A stretch of 61,401 nt of DNA from an uncultured Acidobacteriota bacterium (lineage in GTDB: Bacteria; Acidobacteriota; Blastocatellia; Pyrinomonadales; Pyrinomonadaceae). Made by a program: the position numbers and the translations under genes. Position 1 is the first letter of the stretch. Each line of letters opens with the position of its first letter. The stretch spans positions 1-61,401 of the forward strand of contig CADEGD010000010.1 of the NCBI GenBank assembly GCA_902826795.1, given 5' to 3'. Of this stretch, positions 52,663 to 61,146 are shown in pieces. The notes beneath the pieces were generated by a model. It did not search any database. It had not been told where the DNA came from and saw only the letters and a program-made list of their open reading frames with translations.

Positions 52663-53778
52663 TTAAACTTCCCAGTCCTGCTTTTTCTCGTCCATTTCGA
52701 TCTTTGTATCAGTCGCCAACGGCTGGGGAGAAACTTTGGTAGCCTCAGGCGAGAAGGGACTCGGGATCGGTGCGATCGTTTCTTTCTTTACTGGTACGAA
52801 TGCGACCGCCGCCGGAGCCGGTTCGGGGATGGGCTGAGCTTGATCGTCCGCAGGCTTCACGCTTTCCGAACGGCTTGTAAACTCCATGTCACCGATCTTG
52901 AATGCTTCGGTTGGGGCCGCCTCAACCCGTTGTTGCGGAGCGAATTTCAGGTCAACCTTCACTAAGCCAAACATCAAGCTGTCGCCTGTCGAAACCTCCG
53001 CCGCCTTTCCATATGCGATACGAGAGCCTTTTACGAATGTTCCGTTGGTCGAACCGGTATCGGCGACCAGCAGCTTGCCGTCTTTATTTAAAAGCAGTGA
53101 AGCATGAGCTTTCGAAATGCTCTGATCGTCGATCGCGACGTTGTTCTCTTTCGTACGGCCAACCGATAGCCGCTTTCCTTCTTCAATACTGAAATCTCGG
53201 ACCACGGGCTTGCCACCAGCCTCAAACGAAAGACGCAATTCTCCCGACCGTTTTTCCGGAGCCGGGACGGCGTCGGGCCGAAGATCGTTCGTCTTCAAGT
53301 TGTCGAGGGTGACATCAAGCTCGGCATCGCTGCCGTCGCCTTCGAGCTTGTCGAAGCTCAAGAAAAGCTTAACGCCGCTGGTGAAATAATCGGGTTTTAC
53401 CTCGATCGCAAGGGGAGCGTGAGTGAAGTAGTGCCGGTCATTTATATGATCGACGGCGGCGATCAGGAACTCATTTTCAAGCTTTTGCAAAGCACCTTCC
53501 GCGTCGGTCGAAAACTTGTCCCACTGCATTTTTAGCTTGATGTTGTGAGGAACGTATCTTCGCTTATCGCCGTTTTCGCGAACCTCGGCGTCCATCATGG
53601 ACTTCATGCGTTCGATAAGCTCGCTGGTTGCAAGCGTGCTCGAAGGCTTCCATCCGCGGCCGGTCAGACGGTCGAAGATATCGCCGATCTTTGTTAGGCT
53701 GCCCTTTACGAGCCAGTCGATCGAGAAGCCCTTTTTGGCTTTTGGCTGGGATTCCGGCATTGATTCTGCTGTGGTCAT
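52663..53778 (-). CDS. FhaA-like protein (DUF3662 plus FHA domain)
   Basis: 371 residues, cytosolic. The N-terminal part (about 25-140, ELIERMKSMMDAEVREN, VPHNIKLKMQWDKF) resembles the DUF3662 domain of actinobacterial FhaA. The FHA domain is about 195-280 (RLSVGRTKENNVAI, SISKAHASLLL, DTGSTNGTFVKG). The C-terminus is a disordered Pro/Ala tail. In mycobacteria FhaA binds phosphorylated partners of peptidoglycan synthesis. Here it is the first gene of a unit with PBP2, RodA and PP2C, which supports the same role. It is divergent from a kinase-like gene. Confidence 0.88.
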   Translation of the reverse strand: MTTAESMPESQPKAKKGFSIDWLVKGSLTKIGDIFDRLTGRGWKPSSTLATSELIERMKSMMDAEVRENGDKRRYVPHNIKLKMQWDKFSTDAEGALQKLENEFLIAAVDHINDRHYFTHAPLAIEVKPDYFTSGVKLFLSFDKLEGDGSDAELDVTLDNLKTNDLRPDAVPAPEKRSGELRLSFEAGGKPVVRDFSIEEGKRLSVGRTKENNVAIDDQSISKAHASLLLNKDGKLLVADTGSTNGTFVKGSRIAYGKAAEVSTGDSLMFGLVKVDLKFAPQQRVEAAPTEAFKIGDMEFTSRSESVKPADDQAQPIPEPAPAAVAFVPVKKETIAPIPSPFSPEATKVSPQPLATDTKIEMDEKKQDWEV

Positions 53779-53887
53779 TCTAAGTCAAAAGGAATACGAA
53801 TAAAAACGTTCGGACGTTCGCCAAAGCTTGCAAGAAACGATTGGCCGTACCTTCTGTATTCCGAATGCCTTTTGCGAACTTTGCACA

Positions 53888-53893
53888 TATAAT
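53888..53893 (+). promoter_or_regulatory. -10 box upstream of kinase-like gene
   Basis: A perfect TATAAT at 53888-53893, 45 bp before the ATG at 53938; the -35 is weak. The 159-bp divergent gap also holds imperfect inverted arms (AAAAGGAATACGAAT near 53790 and ATTCCGAATGCCTTTT near 53858). Confidence 0.45.
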
Positions 53894-53937
53894 GTCGTAT
53901 TGAGAGTAGAGTCACTCTTCCGGCCTTCTTTTGTTAG

Positions 53938-55476
53938 ATGCGGGAGCTTTCATTAACCAATTGCCGGATCGACAGGCGTTACGACGTGGTCGAGCTTCTC
54001 GGGCGCGGCAGTTACGCCGAGATCTTCGTCGCGCATGACACGCTTGCCTCGCCGCAGACTCCGCACCGACAGGTCGTTATCAAGGCGTTGAACGTGTTCC
54101 TGCAAGACGATCTCGACGCGGACCTCGAACGCACGCTCGTAGAAAATTTCCAGAATGAGGCCATCGCCCTGGATCGCGTTCGACACCCGAACGTGATCAG
54201 TCGACTCGGCCATGGCACCGCCCGCGATCTTGCCGGAACTGTATTCCACTATCTTGTTCTCGAATTCATGGAAGGCGGCGATCTGCAAAAGGCCTCGCGT
54301 GCCGATCGGATCTCTCTAAAAAAGGCGCTTCATTATCTTGAGCAAGTCTGTGCCGGGCTTCGTCATGCTCACAACAACGGCATCATTCACCGCGAGCTCA
54401 AGCCGCAGAATTTGCTGCTTTCGAAAGATCGCGAGATCGTAAAGATAGCCGATTTCGGCGTTGCACGAGTTCACCAAAACGACGCACCGATCACGCGTGT
54501 CGGCACGAACGTCTACGCGCCGCCAGAGCACAGTCCGTTCATCACGCCGGGCGGCGTCGCCACCGTCGCGAAACTGTCGCCGGCTTCGGACGTTTATTCG
54601 CTCGCGAAGTCTCTGTATGCGATCGTCACTGGAGAGGCCCCGCGTTTTTACACTGGGAATGCGATCACCGACCTTCCGATCACGTGCCGGGAAGAGGAAT
54701 GGGCGGGAGAACTCAAGAGAGTCCTGAATAAAGCGACGCTCGAAGATCACGAACTTCGGCATCAATCCATAGACGAGTTTTGGAAAGACCTAGAAGAACT
54801 CCGACGGTTTGCGGCTGACTTTGAAACCGCGACAACCGTTCGTCCCAAGATCCATGCGACGCCGCAGGCAGCAGTTGCTAAAGGTTACTCGCCGATCGTG
54901 CCTCAGCAGCCTCGATTTAATACGTCGCGGGAACTGAAACTCAAGAACGCGTTCTCGCCGGCCCAATCGCCGTTGCGGATCGATGTCGAAAAGCTTCCGC
55001 GAACGCCGGCGATCCAGCCAAAGCTGTTGGAGCGGGTCGAAGATCATTGGCCGAACCAGATCCAGGAGCAGCAGCAGAATGTTCTCAACTCCATCGTTGA
55101 GGAAGATCTGGCGGTCGAAACAAAGCGGAAAAAACGACGATTTCGAAGGTGGGCCGCTTTCGCCGTGTTGCTGTTACTTTTTGTCGGCGGGTTGTATGCG
55201 ACCTCCGTCTTTCTTCGCGGGTCTGGTATCTTGGACGGCATATCCTTCGGCGCGCTGGATAAGACGGGAAAGGCAAACACGGATATCAATCTTAGGCCCG
55301 AGCCGAGCGCCGATAATGTTGCGATCGGCCTTGTCACGAAAGGTTCGCGCGTGAGGATATTGAGATCGCAAAACAATTGGCATCAGGTCGAGGTCATCGA
55401 ACAGGGAAGGCAGCTTGATCAGCCGCTTGCGACGAATCGCGGCTGGCTGCATGGCCGATACGTGACGATAGATTAA
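53938..55476 (+). CDS. Ser/Thr kinase-like membrane protein with HRE catalytic loop and SH3-like domain
   Basis: 512 residues. The kinase fold covers about 15-290: LGRGSYAEIFVAHD, Lys49 in VVIK, DFGVAR (172-174) and NVYAPPEH. The catalytic loop reads HRELKPQN, so the base Asp is Glu153 (codon GAG). This change normally removes most activity, so it may be a pseudokinase. A linker (about 295-400) leads to one transmembrane helix at about 406-428 and an extracytoplasmic SH3-like domain (about 445-512; INLRPEPSADN, GSRVRIL, RGWLHGRYV) that may bind peptidoglycan. This layout (kinase, membrane, wall-binding domain) parallels PknB. It is divergent from the fhaA-PBP2-RodA-PP2C unit. Confidence 0.9.
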   Translation: MRELSLTNCRIDRRYDVVELLGRGSYAEIFVAHDTLASPQTPHRQVVIKALNVFLQDDLDADLERTLVENFQNEAIALDRVRHPNVISRLGHGTARDLAGTVFHYLVLEFMEGGDLQKASRADRISLKKALHYLEQVCAGLRHAHNNGIIHRELKPQNLLLSKDREIVKIADFGVARVHQNDAPITRVGTNVYAPPEHSPFITPGGVATVAKLSPASDVYSLAKSLYAIVTGEAPRFYTGNAITDLPITCREEEWAGELKRVLNKATLEDHELRHQSIDEFWKDLEELRRFAADFETATTVRPKIHATPQAAVAKGYSPIVPQQPRFNTSRELKLKNAFSPAQSPLRIDVEKLPRTPAIQPKLLERVEDHWPNQIQEQQQNVLNSIVEEDLAVETKRKKRRFRRWAAFAVLLLLFVGGLYATSVFLRGSGILDGISFGALDKTGKANTDINLRPEPSADNVAIGLVTKGSRVRILRSQNNWHQVEVIEQGRQLDQPLATNRGWLHGRYVTID

Positions 55477-55562
55477 AGTTCGGAGTTCAAGCTTCAGCTT
55501 GTATCGTTACTGTTAGATCAGAAATTTTTAGCCGGAGACAAGCTAAAGCTTAAACTTTGCAA
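55476..55562. repeat. intergenic palindromic element, copy 2 (AGTTCAAGCTTTAGCTTGT family)
   Basis: Left arm GTTCAAGCTTCAGCTTGT (inside 55476-55503) and right arm ACAAGCTAAAGCTTAAACTTTG (55538-55559), inverted and similar to the copy at 20066-20154. It fills the gap between the kinase-like and FHA genes. Confidence 0.7.
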
Positions 55563-55572
55563 AGAGGGAACA

Positions 55573-56586
55573 TTGAGCGTACTAGACAAAGTAAGAAAGT
55601 GGATCGATGGTGAGTCGGCAGAAACCGTACTCGAACAGGCGGCTCGCGATGCGCAGATAAAACCTCGCAGCGTGGCAGAAGAATTCATCGTCAAGATTGC
55701 CCGCGAGATCGAAGGCGTGATGCAGCGAGAGATGGTCCCGCTTCCGCAGGGTACGACGATAATCCCGAGCGAGTATCTGATATTTCTATCGGACGTCGAT
55801 GATAAGGAATGGCAGGGCGTGAAGCGAAGAGGGCTCGAACAAGGGCTGTATCACATCCTTGCGGAACGAGCGAAAGAGATAGCCGGAAAGAAAAAACTCG
55901 AAACGAAATCGTTCGTGCTTGAGCTTCGTGTCGACGGAACTCTGGAAAAAGGCGAGGTGAGAATACAGCACAGTTGGGAAGACAGCTCGACTGGAAAGAC
56001 CGGAGTTCTTTCTCGTCCGAAAGGCTTGAAACTTCCGTCTGACAAGCTTCCTGCGGCACCTCAGCCAGACGTAAAGGCAACCAGCCCAAACTTGAATCGC
56101 CAGATCCCGACAGACAGAACGCTCACGCCGCCGGCTGCCGAACAGCCTAATTTCGTTCAGACGCATCAATATCAGGCTCCGCCTCCAACTATCGTTACCA
56201 GCGGAATAGCCCAGGCTCAACCGCTTCCGCCCGAAGATGCGGAAGTTATGACGAACGTCCGCAAGCGGTCGGTCGAGATCTATCGACTGGAGATCTGGTA
56301 TGGCGGCGTAAGGCAGAATGTCGTTCCGATCTTCAACCACGAAACATCGATCGGACGCGGTTCAAAATCAAAACCCGTCGACATAACTCTGTCGGGCGAC
56401 CCCGAGATCAGCCGGCGTCACGCGTCAGTGATCACGGATGGCAACGGCCGATTCTGGATACTCAACGAAGGACGCAACCCGGCCATGATCGCCGGCCACG
56501 ACCTGCCCAGCGGCCAACGAATTCCCGTCCAAGCCGGCACCAACATCGCCGTCGGAGCCTACATTCTTAGAATTCAGCCTCGTTAG
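55573..56586 (+). CDS. DUF3662-like plus FHA domain protein, second copy
   Basis: 337 residues with a TTG start at 55573 (AGAGG 8 nt upstream; no better start). The N-terminal 125 residues (KVRKWIDGESAETVLEQAAR, REIEGVMQREMVPLP, SEYLIFLSDVDDKEWQG) resemble DUF3662. A Pro-rich linker follows, then a C-terminal FHA-like domain (about 240-337; HETSIGRGSKSKPVDI, EISRRHASVI). It is distant from the FhaA-like protein across the divergent promoter. Probably binds phosphorylated envelope-synthesis partners, perhaps the adjacent kinase-like protein. Confidence 0.85.
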   Translation: MSVLDKVRKWIDGESAETVLEQAARDAQIKPRSVAEEFIVKIAREIEGVMQREMVPLPQGTTIIPSEYLIFLSDVDDKEWQGVKRRGLEQGLYHILAERAKEIAGKKKLETKSFVLELRVDGTLEKGEVRIQHSWEDSSTGKTGVLSRPKGLKLPSDKLPAAPQPDVKATSPNLNRQIPTDRTLTPPAAEQPNFVQTHQYQAPPPTIVTSGIAQAQPLPPEDAEVMTNVRKRSVEIYRLEIWYGGVRQNVVPIFNHETSIGRGSKSKPVDITLSGDPEISRRHASVITDGNGRFWILNEGRNPAMIAGHDLPSGQRIPVQAGTNIAVGAYILRIQPR

Positions 56587-56639
56587 CTGGCCAGAGCCCG
56601 AACTGCCCTGAATTTTCTATCATAAAATGCAGTACCTTT

Positions 56640-58538
56640 ATGAAAAATACGGCCTACGTCACTTCGCTCGGCAAGTTCCTACCAAATTCTCCGGTCGCAA
56701 ACGACGAAATGGAGCTGTATCTCGGAATGATCGGTGGAAAGCCGTCAAAGCTGAGACGCCGCATCTTGAAGCAGAACGGAATTACCAGCCGCCACTACGC
56801 CCTCGATAAAAACGGATCGACCACGCATTTTAATTATCAGCTGGCATCGGCGGCTGTTCGCGATGCTCTCGAACGCTCGGAGGTCTCGGCAAAAGAAGTC
56901 GAGTTTCTGGCAGCCGCAACTTCGCAAAGCGACCTTATCGCTCCGGGTTTCGCGAGCCTCGTCCACGGAGACCTGCACCTGCCATCCTGTGAGATCGGTA
57001 GTTTTCAGAGTATCTGCGCCGGCGGCATGATGGCTATGCAATCTGCATTTCACGGCATCGTGTCAGGCCACCGGAAAAATTCTGTCGTATGTGCAAGTGA
57101 ATTTACGAGCCGGTTTTTCCGCAGCAGCTTATTCGAAGAGGTTTCCGCTTTCTCCGAGAACGGCGGCCCTTCGTTCGAATCGGAATTTCTGCGGTGGATG
57201 CTTTCCGACGGAGCCGGGGCGGCGGTGCTTGAAGATCGGCCAAACCAAAGAGGACTGTCGCTGAAGATCGAATGGATCGACCTTGTTTCGTACGCGGACC
57301 AGTTCGATCTTTGCATGTATTCGGGAACGAACAAGATCTCCGGCGGCACGATCGAGAGATCGTGGTTCGATTATTCGAACTTTGCCGCCGCCGCCAGCGA
57401 CGGTGCCATGCTGTTAAAGCAGGACATTCGCATCCTCGACAACGTCGTCAAGCTCGGCGTAAAGCGGTATTTCGAATTGATCGACGCGGGCCGTTTCAAG
57501 CCGTCCGAGATCGACTGGCTCGTGTGCCACTACTCGTCACACGTTTTTCGCGGTATGATCGCCGACCTTCTGGAAAAGGGCGGAGGCCTGATCCCGGAAG
57601 AGCGATGGTTCACCAATCTTTATTCGAAGGGAAACACCGGCGCGGCTTCTATCTTCATCATGCTTGAGGAACTTTTCAACGGTGGATCGCTGAAACCGGG
57701 ACAAAAGATCCTTTGCATGGTTCCCGAAAGCGGAAGATTTATCGTTTCCTATATGCTCCTGAAGGTTGTCGGCAGCGAAGAAATTCGTGGAGCCGATGTT
57801 GGCGACCCGCAAACCGAATTGCCGGCCAACCTGACTTCAAACGACTCACAGTCCGCCGAGTCGCTGGATCAGGAGAGCACAGCGCAAAAACTTGTAAGAC
57901 GACTGGCGGCCGTCTGGATCGATTTCGAAAGTCGTCTTAACCAGGTGCCGATTATCGACAAGCTCAATCGCGGCAAATGGAGAGTCGAAGACTACCAGCT
58001 TCTTTTGTTGAATCTGCGTCAGCAGGTGGTGGAAGGCGGACGCTGGATCGCCCGGGCGGCTTCGAATATCGATTACGAAGCATTCGACCTTCGTTCGCTA
58101 TTTATCGGCCACGCTCACGACGAGCATCGCGATTTCAAGATGCTCGAGCGTGACTACGTTTCCGTAGGCGGAAAGCTGGAGGATATTCAGAAAGCCGAGA
58201 AAAATATAGGCTCGGAAGCATTCTCAGCGTGGATGTTTCATCGCGCGGGCCGCGAAAATCCGTTCGACCTTCTTGGAGCGATGTTCATCATTGAGGGCCT
58301 CGGACAGAGAATGGCGAACAAATGGGGCGAACAGATCAGAAAACAGTTAGATCTCTCTGCCGAGCAAGTTTCGTTTCTGCTTTATCATGGATCGAACGAC
58401 GAGGATCATATGGAAAAATTCAACACAGCAATCGAGAGCGGTCTTCTGACCCAGGAGATCGCTGATCAGATCGTAAAATCCGCAAAGGTAACGGCTCGGC
58501 TCTACATTTTGCAGTTGGAGGAGATCGGAAACTACTAG
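56640..58538 (+). CDS. DarB/KAS III-like ketosynthase fused to heme-oxygenase-like (HDO/TenA-type) domain
   Basis: 632 residues. Residues 1-380 are a KAS III-type ketosynthase of the StlD/DarB kind (LPNSPVANDEMELYLGMIGG, RRRILKQNGITSRHYALDKN), with the catalytic triad Cys126 (FQSICAGGM), His297 (CHYSSH) and Asn332 (KGNTGAAS). Residues about 415-632 form an all-helical heme-oxygenase-like domain with possible metal ligands His491/His493/Glu495/His496 (GHAHDEHRDF), Glu552 (FIIEGLG) and His590 (NDEDHMEKF). DarB-type enzymes condense acyl chains to 1,3-diketones for dialkylresorcinols or flexirubins. The fused domain could oxidise or trim the product. This is inference. Confidence 0.82.
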   Translation: MKNTAYVTSLGKFLPNSPVANDEMELYLGMIGGKPSKLRRRILKQNGITSRHYALDKNGSTTHFNYQLASAAVRDALERSEVSAKEVEFLAAATSQSDLIAPGFASLVHGDLHLPSCEIGSFQSICAGGMMAMQSAFHGIVSGHRKNSVVCASEFTSRFFRSSLFEEVSAFSENGGPSFESEFLRWMLSDGAGAAVLEDRPNQRGLSLKIEWIDLVSYADQFDLCMYSGTNKISGGTIERSWFDYSNFAAAASDGAMLLKQDIRILDNVVKLGVKRYFELIDAGRFKPSEIDWLVCHYSSHVFRGMIADLLEKGGGLIPEERWFTNLYSKGNTGAASIFIMLEELFNGGSLKPGQKILCMVPESGRFIVSYMLLKVVGSEEIRGADVGDPQTELPANLTSNDSQSAESLDQESTAQKLVRRLAAVWIDFESRLNQVPIIDKLNRGKWRVEDYQLLLLNLRQQVVEGGRWIARAASNIDYEAFDLRSLFIGHAHDEHRDFKMLERDYVSVGGKLEDIQKAEKNIGSEAFSAWMFHRAGRENPFDLLGAMFIIEGLGQRMANKWGEQIRKQLDLSAEQVSFLLYHGSNDEDHMEKFNTAIESGLLTQEIADQIVKSAKVTARLYILQLEEIGNY

Positions 58539-58591
58539 GTAATCTCTGGGTTTGGTGATTCTTAGCTGGAATGTGCTCCGGCAGTCGATTT

Positions 58592-59482
58592 ATGTCCGAA
58601 CAAATAAAATCCATAGATTTCGTCGAAGAGCTGGAATCAACCGGTCACGACCTGAACGATCCCGACCCGTGGCTGGCAATGTATCTTGACCGCTCGATAA
58701 GGATGGACGATGCAGCGAAAGCCGCGTTACTGATCTCGATGCGGTCGCGTTCGAGGCAATTCTTTCTGCCGCTGATCCGGCCGTTTCTTTGGATCTTTGC
58801 TCATCTCGTCACGCTATTCCGGATTACTGTGCCGAAAAGCCTTACGTCGTCGAAGGTCCTGCATCGCTCGATCTATTTCGGACTTAAAAACTTTGTCACG
58901 CCCGAAGCTAACTTCATCATCCTGCGGCATTTTCACATCGGCTCCGAGTTGCTCGCGTTTATTGCGTCGAACATACCGCAGGCCGATATGAAGCTAAGTC
59001 CGCTTCGCCCCGAAAGCCTTGAGGATCTGCTTGACGACGTTTTTCTCAAGCACGACCTCAACCTGTTTAATTTCGTAATCAACCTGAACACTGATATGCG
59101 CAATAAGGGAATCGACATTTCGTCGCCTGAAAAGCTCGATTTCGACGCTGTCACCGACGGCCCATTTCCGATAAAGCCCTTTCCGAAACGGTGGACAAAT
59201 TTTATTGACGTCCAATCCGCCATCGAAATTTACACGCCGCTTTACCAGCTATTCCTTTCCGATCGGGATTTTTGGAGAGCCGCAAATTCGTTGCAACTTG
59301 ACGAAACCATCGGCCTCTATGTGTCTCGCATTCTCGGGGAATCGCAGTATTTAGGTCTGATCAACAACAAACACCCGCTCGTGCCTCTTCCAACGATCAG
59401 TGCCGGCTTCAGACTTCTCCTCCACGGCCTGGCTGCCGAGTCGCTTCACTCCGTCCTTCGGGAAAAGAAACGACTCGCATAG
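58592..59482 (+). CDS. conserved protein of unknown function, partner of ketosynthase fusion
   Basis: 296 residues from ATG 58592 (ATG 58571 also possible). It starts acidic (DLNDPDPWLAMYLDRS), then a hydrophobic stretch about 55-80 (FFLPLIRPFLWIFAHLVTLF) that is a membrane anchor or buried helix, then FVTPEANFIILRHFHIGSELLAF, a His-rich conserved-looking core. I cannot name the family with confidence. It directly follows the ketosynthase fusion on the same strand, which suggests a role in the same pathway. The helical, His-containing core might also be a metal site. Confidence 0.7.
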   Translation: MSEQIKSIDFVEELESTGHDLNDPDPWLAMYLDRSIRMDDAAKAALLISMRSRSRQFFLPLIRPFLWIFAHLVTLFRITVPKSLTSSKVLHRSIYFGLKNFVTPEANFIILRHFHIGSELLAFIASNIPQADMKLSPLRPESLEDLLDDVFLKHDLNLFNFVINLNTDMRNKGIDISSPEKLDFDAVTDGPFPIKPFPKRWTNFIDVQSAIEIYTPLYQLFLSDRDFWRAANSLQLDETIGLYVSRILGESQYLGLINNKHPLVPLPTISAGFRLLLHGLAAESLHSVLREKKRLA

Positions 59483-59591
59483 TTAAGGATGTATGCTAAC
59501 CGTGTGAGGCCCGACACTTAAGATTCTGCGTTAACGGTTCTGGATGAGGTTATGCTAAAAATCCAGCTTATTTAGTTAGATCGGATTTAAC

Positions 59592-60065
59592 TCAGAATAT
59601 CGACGGCCCTGCGGTTTGAATCTCACTAAGCGTTTCAAGCGCCTTGGTGCGCAACGATTCAGGATAATCATATCGGGTGGCGTTCGCTTCGAACTCGTCG
59701 AGATCCAGCGTTACAAATTTTCCGTCGGGCCAAATGATGATATCAATATCAAGATCGACGTAATCGATCACACCTTCGCTCACAGCAGGCGGCATGCAGA
59801 TGTTTATGTAGTAGTTGCGAAGTTGGCCGTCGGGATGCTTGAAGATGAAGTAGTTGTACCAGCGGTTGAAGTAGAACCTCTCGTACGAAATGGTGCCGCG
59901 TTTGATCGAGCCGAGATCAGGATGCTGAACCGCTTCATCGAACGACCCGACGAGGTCGATCTTCTCGTCGTCCCAAGAAACCAACTCACATATCCACGAG
60001 CGGCGGACCGTGCCGTCAAACTTTCGCGAGTTTACAGTGTAGATTCGGCCAGCCTCTGAACTCAT
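59592..60065 (-). CDS. DUF402 family protein (nucleoside di/triphosphate phosphatase-like)
   Basis: 157 residues from ATG 60065, which overlaps the uspA stop by 4 bp. The pattern WICELVSWDDEKIDLVG, ERFYFNRWYNYFIFKHPDG, RNYYINICMPP and YVDLDIDIIIWPDG, VTLDLDEFE is DUF402 (FomD/Ntdp-like barrel), where the clustered Asp and Asn residues bind metal. Members hydrolyse nucleoside di- or triphosphates or related esters. It is co-transcribed with a stress-protein gene. An ORF start further upstream would run inside uspA and is rejected. Confidence 0.82.
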   Translation of the reverse strand: MSSEAGRIYTVNSRKFDGTVRRSWICELVSWDDEKIDLVGSFDEAVQHPDLGSIKRGTISYERFYFNRWYNYFIFKHPDGQLRNYYINICMPPAVSEGVIDYVDLDIDIIIWPDGKFVTLDLDEFEANATRYDYPESLRTKALETLSEIQTAGPSIF

Positions 60066-60517
60066 TCGTCGTGAGAGCGAACTATCAGCACGGAGCATGG
60101 CACATGATGGGCTACCGAGTCGGATACCGATCCAAGTATCAGCCTTTCCCAAGTGCTGTATCCGTGCGAGCCGACGACCACAAGGTTTGGCTTGAACTCC
60201 TCGGATGCCTCGACAATACGGCTCTCGGGCGAACCGAACAGCACCTCAGTCGATACATTCAACGGAGGATCGTTAAAGTGGTTCCTGATGCTTGCCGCCG
60301 TGCTATCGAGGATCCGCGAGGCGTTCTCGCGAGCCGTTTTCTCAAACTCCGAAGTATCCGGTAAATACCCGCCGTAAATGTCGACAGCCATCGGTACTGC
60401 CATGTCGATAACACTTACGACCTTAACCTCGTCGCCGTCGCCCAACCGGAAATGTTTCAACATTTCGATCGCGGCCTCACTCTGTTTGGCTCCGTCAGTT
60501 GCGAATAAGATCTTCAT
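60062..60517 (-). CDS. universal stress protein (UspA family)
   Basis: 151 residues, standard length. It starts MKILFATDGAKQSEAAIEML and carries the ATP-binding pattern GxxG-x9-GS as VVGSHGYSTWERLILGSVS, so it is probably an ATP-binding member. It is followed by the coupled DUF402 gene. It lies 65 bp downstream of the marR gene on the same strand and may be co-regulated. Confidence 0.93.
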   Translation of the reverse strand: MKILFATDGAKQSEAAIEMLKHFRLGDGDEVKVVSVIDMAVPMAVDIYGGYLPDTSEFEKTARENASRILDSTAASIRNHFNDPPLNVSTEVLFGSPESRIVEASEEFKPNLVVVGSHGYSTWERLILGSVSDSVAHHVPCSVLIVRSHDE

Positions 60518-60582
60518 GACTTGCCTCCAAATCGTTTTCGGAATGCCTATATTTTAGCTCCAATCACTACCGGCGAAAAGCC

Positions 60583-61002
60583 CTATATTTCTTCCCCGAG
60601 CAATTTGGCCATGAGCTGCTTCAAGATCAAGGCCTCGGTATCCGTGAGACCCATCACCGTTTGCTGTTCGATATCCGCCCACTTCTCTTCAAGCAATGGA
60701 CGAATATCGCGGCCTTTTTGGGTGAGCACGATCCGCGTAGATCGCGCGTCGTTGTCGAATCGCTCTCGCGTGACGAGGTCCGCTTCAAGCATCCCGCCGA
60801 GAATCTTGTTGACGGTCGGAGGTGCGAGGTTGAGCTTTTCCGCGAGATCGACCTGTCGCTGCTTATCATGCTTCCAAAGCTCAAGCAGGATGAAGACCTG
60901 TCCGCTGTGCAGGCCTATCTCTTGAACCGACCTCTCTAGCAGGTTTCGATGGGCGGTCGTCAGCCTTGAAAGAAGGTAACTGACAGTGTCTCGGAACTCC
61001 AT
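60583..61002 (-). CDS. MarR family transcriptional regulator
   Basis: 139 residues. Winged-helix core: LHSGQVFILLELWKHDKQRQ, VDLAEKLNLAPPTVNKILGG (recognition helix), MLEADLVTRERFDNDARSTR, IVLTQKGRDIRPLLEEKW (wing and dimer helix). Its ATG is 9 bp from a perfect palindrome and a second palindrome lies farther upstream, so autorepression is likely. It is divergent from the gene cut at the window end. Confidence 0.93.
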   Translation of the reverse strand: MEFRDTVSYLLSRLTTAHRNLLERSVQEIGLHSGQVFILLELWKHDKQRQVDLAEKLNLAPPTVNKILGGMLEADLVTRERFDNDARSTRIVLTQKGRDIRPLLEEKWADIEQQTVMGLTDTEALILKQLMAKLLGEEI

Positions 61003-61011
61003 AAATGCTTA

Positions 61012-61031
61012 TCGCATAACGTTTTATGCGA
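61012..61031. promoter_or_regulatory. MarR operator candidate 1
   Basis: Perfect palindrome TCGCATAA-CGTT-TTATGCGA, 20 bp, ending 9 bp before the marR start codon. Confidence 0.55.
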
Positions 61032-61052
61032 AACAATGAGCAGGGAACGCAA

Positions 61053-61076
61053 AGATTATTAGACGGCTAATAATCT
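61053..61076. promoter_or_regulatory. MarR operator candidate 2
   Basis: Perfect 10-4-10 palindrome (61053-61062 and 61067-61076) with the core TTAG-ACGG-CTAA, which matches the TTAG-N4-CTAA pattern bound by many MarR/SlyA proteins. Confidence 0.6.
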
Positions 61077-61146
61077 ATCATCAGAAGGCTAACAAACAAA
61101 GCTTAGCAGGGTAATAAATTTCAGTAAGAAGGGTTAGAATAGTTAA

